A DNA stretch of 56,256 nucleotides from Leptospira sp. (GTDB lineage Bacteria > Spirochaetota > Leptospiria > Leptospirales > Leptospiraceae), in NCBI GenBank assembly GCA_027531445.1, contig JAPZRK010000093.1, positions 1 through 56,256 on the forward strand, read 5' to 3'. The notes under the pieces are model-generated. The model saw nothing but the letters and a program-made list of their open reading frames with translations. It did no database searches and was not told the origin of the DNA. The position numbers and the translations under genes are program-made. How positions within the stretch are numbered: position 1 is the stretch's first letter; each line of letters opens with the position of its first letter. Shown here piece by piece: positions 25,941-34,311 of this stretch.

Positions 25941-27752
25941 ATGAACGAAAGTAAAATCAGATTAAAATACATTTTCACATTTTTATGTGGGCTTTTTTTC
26001 GTTCTGCTCATCCGAGTAGTCTACTTAACATATTTTAATGACAGTATCGTAAACTTCAAAGCCACCAAACAAGTACAAAGAGGAACCATCTATGATCGTC
26101 GAGGTATCGAACTCGCACTTTCACAAGAATCTGGCACCATAGGCATCGAACCGCAAAATATATATGACATGGAGCTAACTGCTCAGGAACTCGCTCCAAT
26201 CTTGGGAATGAATAGTGACAAACTTTATAACATTATTCGTGAAAAACAAAACTACTTTCTTCTTAAGAGAGAAATCGATATAAAAAAATCAAATCAAATT
26301 AAAGCCTTAGCACTGCCAGGGGTTCGAGTTGAAAAGGAGTTTAAACGAATTTATCCACAAGGATCGCTTGCGGCGAGTCTACTAGGTTTTACAGGCTATG
26401 ATGATGATAAAGCGATCTCAGGCATTGAAACATTGTATAATCTAGAGTTACTGTCCTCTGCCGATGCGGAATCACAAAAAGGAAACAATCTTCACCTAGC
26501 AATTGATAGCATCATCCAATACCGTCTAGAAAAATCGCTTGGAAAAGCATTCTTAGAAACTCAATCGAAACATGGAATTGGTATTATTATGGACGTTGAT
26601 AGTGGAAAAATTTTAGCAATGTCCTCATTTCCTACCTTTGACCCCAATCATTTTCAAGATTTTTCAATTGATAGCCACACAAACTGGGGAATCCGACATG
26701 TATATGAACCTGGATCAACCATGAAAATTTTTATTGCACTCATGCTTTTAAACGAGGGTGCAATTTTACCTCACGAAAAATTTTATTGTCCTGGATTTAT
26801 CGAAGTAGGAAAGACTGTTATACGATGCACTGATACTCACGGACCAGTTGACTTAGAGGAAATATTGCAAGTGTCTTGCAATGTTGGTATCATCAAAGCG
26901 TCTCAAAAAATCTCGGAAACAAAATTTCATAATTATTTGGACAAATTCCATTTTGGCAAACGAACCAATTTTTCTATGCACGAGGCAAAGGGTTATCTCA
27001 CCCCACTTTCCAAATGGAATAAAAGTACTCCATATTTTTTATCAATAGGTCAAGGAATCTCAGTTACACCCATTCAATTGATTACTGCCGCGGCGGCCGT
27101 TGTAAACGGTGGCATTTTATTCGAGCCATCCGTTGTCTCCCATATCACAAATTCGTATGGTGAACTTGTTCATGAATTCTCGCCTAAGGGTGAAGCACTT
27201 GGAATCAAACGAGGTGCGGCGTCAAAAATTTTAACAGCGATGAGTAAGGCGGTAACATCGGGTACGGGGAAAAAAGCTTATTTAGAAAACTATTTTATCG
27301 CGGGAAAAACCGGAACGGCACAAAAATCTAAAAATGGAAAAGGTTACTCAGAAGGGCTATTTACAGCTTCATTTTTGGGTTTTTTTCCCGCCGAACGTCC
27401 TAAATATGTTGGATTGATATTATTTGATGAACCCGGTGGTTCTGCGCACACTGGTGGAGGTATCGCAGCACCGGTGTTTCGTGATGTGGTAGAGAGTATC
27501 ATTCCTATAGTTGAAAAAAGTGAAAAACCACAGAGCTACTCCCTCAAAATTAGCAAAGAAAAAAGCTTTAAAGTCAATGCAAACGTAATGCCCAATTTAG
27601 AAGGGCTTACTGCTTCTGAATCCATCTCTGCCTTAAACCAATTGAAAAGACCTTACCAAATCATTGGCTCTGGTTTTGTGAAACAGCAGGAGCCTTTAGC
27701 AGGCACCCCAATACCGAATCAATCTACAATCAAGGTTATCTTGGAAGATTAA
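25941..27752 (+). CDS. Class B penicillin-binding protein with C-terminal PASTA domain (FtsI/SpoVD-like)
   Basis: This is a transpeptidase that cross-links peptidoglycan. The 603 residues have one N-terminal membrane helix, a pedestal domain with the RGTIYDRRG motif (47-55), and a transpeptidase domain with all three active motifs: STMK (Ser259, Lys262), SCN (312-314) and KTG (456-458). A single PASTA domain occupies about residues 545-602. PASTA is usual in Gram-positive division PBPs and also occurs in some diderm lineages. It may be the division PBP FtsI, but no ftsL, mraY or murE lies beside it, so I leave the symbol open. It lies between lepB and the DUF115 gene. Confidence 0.93.
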   Translation: MNESKIRLKYIFTFLCGLFFVLLIRVVYLTYFNDSIVNFKATKQVQRGTIYDRRGIELALSQESGTIGIEPQNIYDMELTAQELAPILGMNSDKLYNIIREKQNYFLLKREIDIKKSNQIKALALPGVRVEKEFKRIYPQGSLAASLLGFTGYDDDKAISGIETLYNLELLSSADAESQKGNNLHLAIDSIIQYRLEKSLGKAFLETQSKHGIGIIMDVDSGKILAMSSFPTFDPNHFQDFSIDSHTNWGIRHVYEPGSTMKIFIALMLLNEGAILPHEKFYCPGFIEVGKTVIRCTDTHGPVDLEEILQVSCNVGIIKASQKISETKFHNYLDKFHFGKRTNFSMHEAKGYLTPLSKWNKSTPYFLSIGQGISVTPIQLITAAAAVVNGGILFEPSVVSHITNSYGELVHEFSPKGEALGIKRGAASKILTAMSKAVTSGTGKKAYLENYFIAGKTGTAQKSKNGKGYSEGLFTASFLGFFPAERPKYVGLILFDEPGGSAHTGGGIAAPVFRDVVESIIPIVEKSEKPQSYSLKISKEKSFKVNANVMPNLEGLTASESISALNQLKRPYQIIGSGFVKQQEPLAGTPIPNQSTIKVILED

Positions 27753-27761
27753 CGGCCTTGT

Positions 27762-29609
27762 GTGAAAAAAGATATCTTTCAAAAAAACCTATCAAAGCTT
27801 CCTGATAATATAGCCAGTAAAATTATGTCCGCAGAAACGGTAGGGCAGCTTGAACCGACAAAGTCGGGTGAGCAGACTATCATCGTAGACGGGGTCTATC
27901 TACATAGTAAACATGATCCGATCAAAGAAGCAAATCGCTTCATCAACGAACTTCCGTACGACGGGACAAATCGTGTTTTTTTACTTTTTGGAGCTGGTTT
28001 GGGATATGTGATTCCCCAAATATTGGAAAAAGAAAATGCTTTTGTTATCTGGCTTGAACCACATCCATTTTTGGTAAAAGAATCACTTGCTCTTTTCGAT
28101 TTTTCACAATATCTAGAATCGGAAAAATTAATTATCATCTTAGATATCGAAAACGAAGAACCAATTCTGGAGGCCTTCAAAGGCAAATCTACGTATCCAA
28201 TTACTTTCGTACCACACCGCAGTTCATTTCACTGGAAAGAAGATGTTTATTCAAGATTAAGGTTCATTGCGGAACAACATTTTCATAAAAAGAATGTGAA
28301 TATGGCAACTCTTACCCGATTTGAAAAAATTTGGGCAAAAAATTTATGTTTTAATCTGCCCGAATTAATCTCTATGAGTCCGATTCAAAATTTATTCGGT
28401 ATTGCGAAAGGTGGGAAAATCGTTATTGCATGTGCAGGTCCTAGTTTGTATGAATCCCTTCCTGATATTCAAAAATATAGAGAACACTTTGTACTTATCG
28501 CTGTAGATACTGCGTTACCAATTTTACAACATTTCCATGTAGAACCAGATCTGATTTATTCTGTTGATCCTCAATTATTGAACAGCCAATACCTAGAAAG
28601 TTATAATGGAGAAGGTATCTTGGTTTTTGACCCGACGTCAACTTATGTTAGTCTTCGCCTCAAATCCGGACCTAAAAAAGGTTTTTTCACGTCGTCCCCC
28701 TTCCCACTTATCAAATTGATTGAACAGACCGCAGGTCAATCCATAGGAGATGTTCCTTTTGGTGGTTCTGTTTCGACTAACGCGGCTAGCCTAGGTACAC
28801 TTATGGAAGCAGATAATACATATTTGGTGGGGCAAGATCTTTCATTCACTAAAGGTTGGGCTCACTCTAAAGGCGCGATCATGGAAGAACGGCTCAATTT
28901 TAAAGAATCGAGAAAATTCAGAAGGGAACTTCACAATTTTCGTCAATTATTTGCCTTAGATCAAAAGTCTGTAAATGGAATAGACGAAGAAGTCTATATA
29001 ACAAACGAAAAAATGTTGATCTTTAAAAAATGGTTCGAAGCCAATGCGAACGATCACCGCTGGATTAACCTAACAAAATTTGGAGCAAAATTAGAAAATA
29101 TACCACATTCGGATTTTGCGAGTTCTTTCCATAAGGATGATATTGTAAAAGCAGATAAAATTAGAACTGCGATTCGATCTTTTATAGAAGTCAAAAAAGA
29201 TTTTTTGGATCCCTCGATTCTTACACAAAAGCTTACGGCGACGATTGGTGATTTATCAGATTTTTTGATCTTGGTAAAGAGTGGCCTTCGACTTTCAAAA
29301 CAGCTTTATACGCAGATCAAACAAAATCAAATTGAACCAAATCGATTTCAATCTGACCTAAATCAAATGGACAAAATAGACGAATTGGTATCTTCAAAAA
29401 AAGGTTTAAATGAAATTTTAAGTCTTGGAATCCAGAGAACAATTCTATCAATCACGGAAGGATATGATGAACACCTAACTTTAGAAGAAAAAGAAAATCC
29501 GAGACTTGGTATTGCTAAAAAATCGGTATTGTTGTATGAGGGTTTATTCGAATCAATTCAGGCTACAAAACGAAATCTAAAAAGAAGTATGTATCGTCTA
29601 TCTAATTGA
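27762..29609 (+). CDS. DUF115 / Maf-like protein (putative glycosyltransferase)
   Basis: This 615-residue protein carries the DUF115 (MptE-like) core: IVIACAGPSLYESLPDI near residue 220, an AVDTALPIL segment, SVDPQ, and VPFGGSVSTNAASLG, then YLVGQDLSFT. Maf motility-accessory proteins with this core transfer nonulosonic or related sugars to flagellins. Residues about 40-170 form the N-terminal domain common in Maf proteins. The C-terminal 150 residues are helical. The start codon is GTG with a distant GGAAG. It follows the PBP gene by nine bases. A role in flagellin glycosylation is inferred from family; the neighbours are cell-wall genes. Confidence 0.82.
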   Translation: MKKDIFQKNLSKLPDNIASKIMSAETVGQLEPTKSGEQTIIVDGVYLHSKHDPIKEANRFINELPYDGTNRVFLLFGAGLGYVIPQILEKENAFVIWLEPHPFLVKESLALFDFSQYLESEKLIIILDIENEEPILEAFKGKSTYPITFVPHRSSFHWKEDVYSRLRFIAEQHFHKKNVNMATLTRFEKIWAKNLCFNLPELISMSPIQNLFGIAKGGKIVIACAGPSLYESLPDIQKYREHFVLIAVDTALPILQHFHVEPDLIYSVDPQLLNSQYLESYNGEGILVFDPTSTYVSLRLKSGPKKGFFTSSPFPLIKLIEQTAGQSIGDVPFGGSVSTNAASLGTLMEADNTYLVGQDLSFTKGWAHSKGAIMEERLNFKESRKFRRELHNFRQLFALDQKSVNGIDEEVYITNEKMLIFKKWFEANANDHRWINLTKFGAKLENIPHSDFASSFHKDDIVKADKIRTAIRSFIEVKKDFLDPSILTQKLTATIGDLSDFLILVKSGLRLSKQLYTQIKQNQIEPNRFQSDLNQMDKIDELVSSKKGLNEILSLGIQRTILSITEGYDEHLTLEEKENPRLGIAKKSVLLYEGLFESIQATKRNLKRSMYRLSN

Positions 29610-29614
29610 TAGAC
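29596..29614. terminator. Symmetric hairpin between convergent genes
   Basis: A perfect 7-bp stem (GTCTATC / GATAGAC) with loop TAATT covers the stop codons of the DUF115 gene and the OmpA-domain gene. There is no T-run on either side, so it would act, if at all, as a weak two-way stop or a transcript-protecting structure. Confidence 0.42.
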
Positions 29615-30720
29615 AATACCGTAAAATCCACTCGACGGTTTTTGATTCGCCCTTCTTCAGAATAATTTGTATCGACACTGGTAGTTTCACCGAATCCACG
29701 TGTTTCCATTTGACTTGAATTAACACCACGTTTTACAAGCTCTTCAAAAATTAGTTTTGCTCGTTCTTCGGAAAGAATTTTATTTTCGTCCAGTTCGCCT
29801 ATGAAACAAGTATGCCCTTTAATTCTTACTTTGATTTCAGGATAGGCCTTCAATGCCTCAGATAAATTTGCCAACTGCATTGCTGCATCTGTGTGAAAAT
29901 TGAGTGTTTGTTTAATAAATCGAATTTGTAATTCATTTATAAAACGAATCGCAATAGACCTACTTTTGAAAGTCATAGAAGACTGTACGTTTTCTACCTC
30001 TGTGTGAGGTAAAAGCTGAACTCTTTCATTTTTCTTTTCTTTCGAAACAATGGGCGAAGATACGCTATCAACTCGATCACTCTTTATTGAATTTGCTCGT
30101 TCAGATTTGACAGAACTTAAGTCACTCATTTCAGTTTGATTCCCGCTTCTGCAAGATCGAACTATAAAAAAGAGACATACTATAGCCACGATTAGAATGC
30201 CGATAAACACATAACGAATATAAGAAGATCCGGCAGGCTTTTTCCCATACCTATTCAACTCAACTAGCTCATTATATTCTGGAGTGGGTTCGATTTCATC
30301 TTCCGTTTCAGAATCATAAACATGATAGAAGGTATCATTAGATTCCTTTTTTTCATGCATTCGAGAGATAGTAGAGGTAGAGGTGACTCGGGTTTTTTTG
30401 GCAGGTTTTGTCTCACCCTTCGACGAACTTTTGTTTGATTTTTTAGCGGCAGGTACAGATATCTTTGCCGCCCATTTTCTAATCTCAGTTCTTAAATACT
30501 CATCAGCATCAGGTGCAAATTTAAAATTATCGCGTATGTATTTGAGAGTCCGTTTTTCAATATCAGTATAATCACCGCCGTCTTTGATCGCTTCAAAGAT
30601 AGACTTTGCAATGTTTTTATTTAGGGGTGCCTTAGAGCGTTTGGAAGCCTTCTCGACAATTTCTAAAATTTCTCGATCGTATTGTTTTCCTTTGATGGTT
30701 CGATAATAACTATCTGCCAC
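29602..30720 (-). CDS. OmpA-domain protein with a mid-chain membrane helix
   Basis: The product has 372 residues if translation begins at the GTG at 30720, which has AGGGG seven bases upstream; a TTG at 30741 is the alternative. It has no signal peptide. About 165 charged residues come first, then one membrane helix (about 167-187), a linker and an OmpA-like domain (about 265-368). That puts the first part in the cytoplasm and the OmpA domain in the periplasm, as in MotB but with a much larger cytoplasmic part. The domain keeps LSEERAKL and GRIKNRRVDF but has GHTC where GHTD is usual (Cys305); this Asp binds diaminopimelate in studied proteins. It lies 72 bases after the regulator gene and overlaps the DUF115 gene tail to tail. 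Confidence 0.87.
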   Translation of the reverse strand: MADSYYRTIKGKQYDREILEIVEKASKRSKAPLNKNIAKSIFEAIKDGGDYTDIEKRTLKYIRDNFKFAPDADEYLRTEIRKWAAKISVPAAKKSNKSSSKGETKPAKKTRVTSTSTISRMHEKKESNDTFYHVYDSETEDEIEPTPEYNELVELNRYGKKPAGSSYIRYVFIGILIVAIVCLFFIVRSCRSGNQTEMSDLSSVKSERANSIKSDRVDSVSSPIVSKEKKNERVQLLPHTEVENVQSSMTFKSRSIAIRFINELQIRFIKQTLNFHTDAAMQLANLSEALKAYPEIKVRIKGHTCFIGELDENKILSEERAKLIFEELVKRGVNSSQMETRGFGETTSVDTNYSEEGRIKNRRVDFTVLSIN

Positions 30721-30792
30721 AATGCTACCCCTAGGATTCAATATCGACCAATGGTAGTCTGCAATCCAATCTTTTTCCGTTTCAAGTTCGCT

Positions 30793-32289
30793 CTAAGTGT
30801 TATAACCAGCTAGAAATTGGTTATTTTTGATCTTATATTGCAATGCGCCCCTACTTATACCCAAAAGTCTAGCCGCCTCTTCTTGCGTTGACACCCTTTG
30901 GAAAGCTTCTTTGATCCATACCGACTCTAACCTTTCCGTCGCTATCTTGAGAGATAAATTTTCACTCGGGGTCAGGATATCATGCGACATAGATAAATTG
31001 GGAGTTTCAAAGGTTGAACCGCCAGACTCGACTTCAATTTTACTTTGCGAGAAAGAGTTTGAACCTAAGATTTGTTCTGAATTGAGGAGAACTGCATATT
31101 GGATTGAATTTTGAAATTGCCTTACATTTCCAGGCCATGGCATTACACTCAAAGATCTTAGAGCCTCTTTATTTAAAATTTTATCCTTACCATACTGTCG
31201 ATTGAGCAGATATAAAAAATGATGAGCAAGTAGAGGTATATCACCTCTTCGTTCACGTAGAGCAGGCACTCTCAGAGGAACTTCTGCTAGACGGTAATAT
31301 AAATCCATCGAAAACTGTTCATTCTGTATTTCTTCTAAGAGATCTCTTTTGCTCCCAGTGTAAATTCGAACGTTGATGGATATATCGTCTCTTCCAGGGA
31401 CTTCGATTTTTTTATCGATAATCACTTTCAATAGGCGCTTCTGTAATTCAAACGGGAGATCACCTATCGACTCAATATATAAAGTACCTAAATTTGCTTG
31501 TTCCAGTTTGCCGGATATATACGTTTTCCCCGAAAAAGATCCGAATAATTCTGTTTCAAGAATTTCAAAACCTAAGCCCGAACAATTGAGTGTTACAAAT
31601 GGTTTATTCTTGCGCTGAGACACAAAGTGCAGAGACTTAGCGACCAACTTTTTTCCCACTCCTTCTTCACCTATAATCATAACGGTGGCTTCTGAAGGAC
31701 CAACTTGACGAATTCGATTTTTTAAAAATAGAATGAGTGGATCATATCCGAGAATCTCCTCTACAGGATCTTCTTCACGTTTTGATTTTTCTACTGCTTC
31801 CTTTGCTATTCTCTCTTCGAGAATGACAATTGTAAGTTGAGATGCAAATAGATTTGCTTGGTCAATAATTTCCGATTTAAAAAAATCAACCTTATCTGAC
31901 TCGAGGTTTAATACTCCTATCGTTGAATCTCTTGTTAATAGAGGTATCGCCAATTCTGATTTTACAGATTCAATAAGTTTAATATAACTGGCATCCTTGG
32001 ACACATCTGGAACATAAACGATTTCACGCGATGATGCGGCAACACCAGTGATACCCATCATAAACGGTAGTTTAGCGGCTATTTTCTTTTCCCATTCCAT
32101 TCCTTTGGCCGCAACAATGGTTAAAACATGTTCCTCCTGGTCAGCTATGGAAATGCTCCCAGTAGAGGCTCCAAATAGATCAAGAGTTGCATCTAAAATA
32201 AAATTCAAACGATCCGAAATGTTTGGTAATTTTTGTATCTCTTTTTGGATTTTTCGGATAGCCGCAGAGATGTCACGAGGCTCTGCCAT
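30793..32289 (-). CDS. GAF - AAA+ - Fis-type regulator, sigma54-activator homologue with lost key motifs
   Basis: This 498-residue protein has the layout of a sigma54 enhancer-binding protein: a GAF sensor (about 25-160), a AAA+ domain (about 180-405) and a Fis-type helix-turn-helix (about 465-490, EEAARLLGISRGALQYKIK). Walker A is GEEGVGKK (207-214), the arginine region RERRGD and sensor II WPGNVRQF are kept. The GAFTGA loop that contacts sigma54 is absent: the segment after ELFG reads SFSGKTYISG. Walker B reads LYIES instead of LFLDE, so both acidic residues are altered. It may therefore bind DNA as a non-remodelling regulator acting with sigma70, as TyrR does. It begins directly after the prfB stop. 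Confidence 0.88.
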   Translation of the reverse strand: MAEPRDISAAIRKIQKEIQKLPNISDRLNFILDATLDLFGASTGSISIADQEEHVLTIVAAKGMEWEKKIAAKLPFMMGITGVAASSREIVYVPDVSKDASYIKLIESVKSELAIPLLTRDSTIGVLNLESDKVDFFKSEIIDQANLFASQLTIVILEERIAKEAVEKSKREEDPVEEILGYDPLILFLKNRIRQVGPSEATVMIIGEEGVGKKLVAKSLHFVSQRKNKPFVTLNCSGLGFEILETELFGSFSGKTYISGKLEQANLGTLYIESIGDLPFELQKRLLKVIIDKKIEVPGRDDISINVRIYTGSKRDLLEEIQNEQFSMDLYYRLAEVPLRVPALRERRGDIPLLAHHFLYLLNRQYGKDKILNKEALRSLSVMPWPGNVRQFQNSIQYAVLLNSEQILGSNSFSQSKIEVESGGSTFETPNLSMSHDILTPSENLSLKIATERLESVWIKEAFQRVSTQEEAARLLGISRGALQYKIKNNQFLAGYNT

Positions 32290-33417
32290 TTACGCTTTTA
32301 CACCAGCCTTAACATTAGTTATGTATTTTAAATAGGCAATAATAAATGCATCTATATCTCCATCCATAACAGGTGATATGTTTCCGGTCTCATAGTCAGA
32401 TCGATGATCTTTTACCAAATTGTAAGGATGAAAAACATAACTTCTAATCTGTGAACCCCAAGATATATCTCGCTTTTCGCCAGCTTTCTTCTCATTTTCT
32501 TCTTCAGCTTTTTGTTTTTCCATCTCATACAGACGTGCCTTGAGCATCTTCATAGCAGTATCACGGTTTTTGATTTGTGATCGCTCCATTTGACAAGAGA
32601 CAACAATACCAGTTGGAATATGTGTCATACGTACTGCTGAGTCGGTTGTGTTGACGTGCTGACCACCAGCTCCGGAAGAACGATATACATCCACACGCAA
32701 ATCCTTTTCTTCGATGTTTATCTTGATATCATCATCAACTTCAGGTGTTACGTAAACGGATGCAAAACTTGTGTGACGACGTTTGTTGGAATCGAATGGA
32801 GAAATTCTAACCAACCGATGAACACCAGATTCACATTTTAAATATCCAAACGGATGATCACCTTGAATGTACAATGTTGCGTTTTTGATTCCTGCAGTTT
32901 CACCTGGCTGGTAATCTACGAGCTCTGCCCTATACCCCTTTTTTTCGCAATAACGTGTATACATTCGGAGTAACATGTCTGCCCAATCCTGGGATTCAGT
33001 TCCACCTGCTCCTGGGTGAATATTTATAAAAGCTGGTTTATTATCATCTTTGCCCGAAAGAGCATCTAACATTTGCAAGTCTTCAAACTTTGCATGAAGT
33101 CTTTCAAAATCTTCATTTAACGATGTTAAACCGGCATCTCCCATTTCTTCCAAAGTCAAACTAATTAAATCTGGAAGTTCATTGAGTTCTTTCTTTAGGT
33201 CTATCCAGGGATCCAATTTTAATTGGATGTCATTTCTTTTCTGTGTGGTGGCTTTGGCAAGATCCGGAGAATCCCATAGCTTAGGATCGTTTGACTTTTC
33301 AATCAGAGCTTGGAGACGATCAAAATCTTCTTGTAAGTTATGTAACTCCCAATAGTCCCTGAAACGTTGGATCATCTCTCCGGTTTGTTTGATTAGCTCT
33401 TTCTGTGAACGTTCCAT
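32290..33417 (-). CDS. prfB: Peptide chain release factor 2
   Basis: RF2 ends translation at UAA and UGA. The 375 residues contain the SPF recognition tripeptide (RISPFDSN) and the GGQ motif (SGAGGQHVNTTDSAVR) that triggers peptide release. The reading frame is continuous from the ATG; there is no in-frame UGA near codon 25 and no shift site, so the autoregulatory +1 frameshift found in many bacteria is absent. The gene lies in a dense minus-strand run after the hypothetical gene at 33472 (54 bases) and abuts the regulator gene. Confidence 0.96.
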   Translation of the reverse strand: MERSQKELIKQTGEMIQRFRDYWELHNLQEDFDRLQALIEKSNDPKLWDSPDLAKATTQKRNDIQLKLDPWIDLKKELNELPDLISLTLEEMGDAGLTSLNEDFERLHAKFEDLQMLDALSGKDDNKPAFINIHPGAGGTESQDWADMLLRMYTRYCEKKGYRAELVDYQPGETAGIKNATLYIQGDHPFGYLKCESGVHRLVRISPFDSNKRRHTSFASVYVTPEVDDDIKINIEEKDLRVDVYRSSGAGGQHVNTTDSAVRMTHIPTGIVVSCQMERSQIKNRDTAMKMLKARLYEMEKQKAEEENEKKAGEKRDISWGSQIRSYVFHPYNLVKDHRSDYETGNISPVMDGDIDAFIIAYLKYITNVKAGVKA

Positions 33418-33471
33418 ATTCTTTTATTCTCAATGTTGGTAATGGATAAAATTTTAAAAAGCGAAAATAAT

Positions 33472-34311
33472 TTAGAAAAGGGAGTCTTTACGAATTCTTT
33501 CTAATTCCCATTGAAATGTGATTTCTCTGAGTTGAGGGGTGTTTCCTTCAACTGTCGATACCAAAGAATAGCGAACGTCTTCACCAAAGATTTCAGGCAG
33601 TTTGCGTAAAATAAATTTTCCAGATCTTATCAGTTCTATGATGTGGAGTAAAAAAGGATCTCTCTCTTTTTTGGACATTTCTTCCATGGCATAGTAAAAG
33701 GTACTCAAACCTTTGTAAAACCAATCGATGTATTCATTTTTGCCCATTGGCCAAATTTGATCCAATTCAATTTCTGACTCTTGAACCAATGACTTACCAA
33801 GAAAAGGCTTCTGAAGTAATCGGCATTGAAAATATATTTCGAAATTTAAGTCTCTATCGCCACCTTTTTCAAAATCCACACCAATCCAACGAATCCATGA
33901 CTTCTTTTCTCTTACAGGCAAAGTTGGAATGAGAGCAAATAGATACCCTTGGTCCCGAAAAATTCGTTCATGTGACAAATATTCAAGAATCTCTAAAGGG
34001 ATCATATAATGTCCCTTTTTCCATTGAACAACAAATGGAATTGATTCGAGCAGGAGATATTCCGCTGGAGTTTCAGCCCGTGTTGTATCACCAAACTGCG
34101 TTAATACGAATATAAATGAGAGCAATTCTTGACGACTCAAACCGCTAAGAATACCCACAGATCCACCAAACTGTTGCAATGTGCGTCGTATCATCAAATG
34201 CTGTTGCAAATGGGTTTGATTTGGAGAGAGTATGATTCCTAATTGCTTCTCTAAATTGCGCAGAGACCCTTTTTCAAAGGAATTTACATTTCCAGAAATA
34301 GCAAATGGCAT
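33472..34311 (-). CDS. Conserved hypothetical protein
   Basis: This is a 279-residue soluble protein with no signal peptide and no motif I recognise. The N-terminal 110 residues are helical, including a stretch that resembles a helix-turn-helix (VGILSGLSRQELLSFIFVL). The middle is rich in Trp, Tyr and Phe, and the C-terminal part is helical and charged (FILRKLPEIFGEDVRY). It is directly adjacent to purD (stop and start abut), so it is almost certainly translated with it. It could be a DNA-binding or adaptor protein, but this is not supported by a known family. Confidence 0.65.
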   Translation of the reverse strand: MPFAISGNVNSFEKGSLRNLEKQLGIILSPNQTHLQQHLMIRRTLQQFGGSVGILSGLSRQELLSFIFVLTQFGDTTRAETPAEYLLLESIPFVVQWKKGHYMIPLEILEYLSHERIFRDQGYLFALIPTLPVREKKSWIRWIGVDFEKGGDRDLNFEIYFQCRLLQKPFLGKSLVQESEIELDQIWPMGKNEYIDWFYKGLSTFYYAMEEMSKKERDPFLLHIIELIRSGKFILRKLPEIFGEDVRYSLVSTVEGNTPQLREITFQWELERIRKDSLF

